Positions 7,152-7,994 of a stretch of 7,994 nucleotides of DNA are shown here, piece by piece. Made by a program: the position numbers and the translations under genes. The stretch is from the NCBI GenBank assembly GCA_003152595.1, contig PMAM01000259.1, positions 1-7,994 of the forward strand, given 5' to 3'. The notes beneath the pieces were generated by a model, which saw only the letters and a program-made list of their open reading frames with translations, did not search any database and had not been told where the DNA came from. The stretch's first letter is position 1, and every line of letters begins with the position of its first letter. The stretch is from Acidobacterium sp. Lineage in GTDB: Bacteria; Acidobacteriota; Terriglobia; Terriglobales; Acidobacteriaceae.

Positions 7152-7994
7152 CCCTCTCCTGGACGCTGCGCCTGCTCTGCATCCTCACCATCGTCTTCGG
7201 CCTCGTCCTCGCGAGTTCGCAGATCGCCCTGGCCCTCGCCCATCGCTGGATTCTCCGCCACCTCGACAACGCCACAGCGCGCTCGCGCGAGCGCCTCCTC
7301 TATCTGCTCCAGATCGGCCCCGCGCTCTTTGCCGCTTTCGTGGCCGGAGCCGTCTGCCTCCCCGCGTACGTGCACGGCGAAACGAATCTTGAGTCCGAAA
7401 ACGTCAGCAGACTGTGCCTGCTCGTCGCCGGCCTTGTGGCCTTGTGGTTCCTTTTCGGCCTGCTCCGCGGCTTGCGCATCACCCTCCGCACCCTTCGCTT
7501 CGTCCACGCCTGCCGCCGCTCAGGCCCGATTGTCCCCAACGGCTATAACATCCCGGTCCTCACTCTGCCGGATCCCGCTCCGCCCGTTCGCCTCATCGGC
7601 TTCTTCCGCCCGCTGATCGTCGTCTCATCCAGCTTCAAAACTGTAAAGCCGGGTGCATTCGACCTTGCGCTCGCCCACGAACGCTCCCACGCAACTCACT
7701 TTGACAACTGGAAGCTCCTCACGCTGAGTTACCTTCCTCGCCTCGACCGCATGCTCCCGGGTGGCGATCCCTGGAGCCAGCCCTGGCAACAAGCCGCCGA
7801 CTGGGCAGCCGACGACGATGCCGTTCAGGGCGACGCTGCTCGTTCCCTCCTGCTCGCCGAAGCTCTCGTGACCGCTGCCCGTGCAGCGGCCCATACGGTC
7901 TCCGCTTCGCACACCTGCCTCTGCACTGCCCTCACGGCCGCCGATACCGGACTCGCGATTCGCATCGACCGCCTGATCCGTCTGCGACCCAATG
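7148..7994 (+). CDS. M56/BlaR1-type membrane metallopeptidase, partial
   Basis: The gene runs off the right edge; 282 residues are visible, beginning MTLSWTLRLLCILTIVFGL. Three membrane helices can be seen (about 5-30, 50-75 and 86-107), followed by a cytoplasmic protease domain. The zinc-peptidase motif is HERSH at 177-181, in the context LALAHERSHATHFDNWK, typical of peptidase family M56 (BlaR1/MecR1). A second conserved patch, ADWAADDDAV (217-226), corresponds to the family's E-x-x-(C/A)-D motif, but the position expected to be the third zinc ligand Glu is Asp218. In BlaR1 and MecR1 an extracellular sensor domain triggers this protease, which lifts repression by BlaI. The C-terminal part that would hold the sensor or another fused domain is outside the window, so the ligand is unknown. 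It is translationally coupled to the blaI gene. Family assignment is firm; activity and signal are inferred. Confidence 0.9.
   Translation, partial: MTLSWTLRLLCILTIVFGLVLASSQIALALAHRWILRHLDNATARSRERLLYLLQIGPALFAAFVAGAVCLPAYVHGETNLESENVSRLCLLVAGLVALWFLFGLLRGLRITLRTLRFVHACRRSGPIVPNGYNIPVLTLPDPAPPVRLIGFFRPLIVVSSSFKTVKPGAFDLALAHERSHATHFDNWKLLTLSYLPRLDRMLPGGDPWSQPWQQAADWAADDDAVQGDAARSLLLAEALVTAARAAAHTVSASHTCLCTALTAADTGLAIRIDRLIRLRPN

Overview
The window is GC-rich bacterial DNA, almost fully coding and without RNA genes, mobile elements or CRISPR. An Acidobacteriota source (Terriglobia/Acidobacteriaceae-like) is the best inference. The signs are an Oar-type TonB-dependent receptor with an N-terminal carboxypeptidase-regulatory-like domain, a very large secreted Asp-box propeller protein, and a BlaI/M56 regulator pair, all of which are strongly expanded in that phylum. 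No taxonomic marker gene is present, so this rests on family content only.

Layout. Three genes lie on the minus strand and read right to left: the TonB-dependent receptor (6513-3589), a secreted protein with eleven Asp-box repeats (3421-221), and the first 43 codons of an MFS permease (129 to beyond base 1). The gaps are 167 and 91 bases with no convincing terminator, so they may form one transcription unit: outer-membrane receptor, exported propeller protein, inner-membrane permease. On the plus strand, diverging from the receptor, are a BlaI/MecI-family repressor (6678-7151) and an M56/BlaR1-type membrane metallopeptidase (7148 to beyond the window end). These two overlap by ATGA and are surely co-transcribed.

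The most interesting element is a perfect 17-bp palindrome, TACTACC-AGA-GGTAGTA (6584-6600), in the 164-base divergent intergenic region. Its TACTAC/GTAGTA half-sites match the mec/bla type of operator. It is placed so that one bound repressor could control both the blaI-M56 operon and the receptor operon. The working model, which is inference, is that the M56 protease senses an envelope signal and inactivates the BlaI-type repressor, which induces an uptake system of receptor, propeller protein and permease. This would make it a nutrient- or envelope-responsive relative of the beta-lactam-sensing circuit; no beta-lactamase or penicillin-binding domain is visible here.

Smaller points are a five-copy 7-bp tandem repeat ending two bases from the receptor stop codon, an Asp where the third zinc ligand Glu is expected in the M56 protein, and start-site corrections for both long minus-strand genes.
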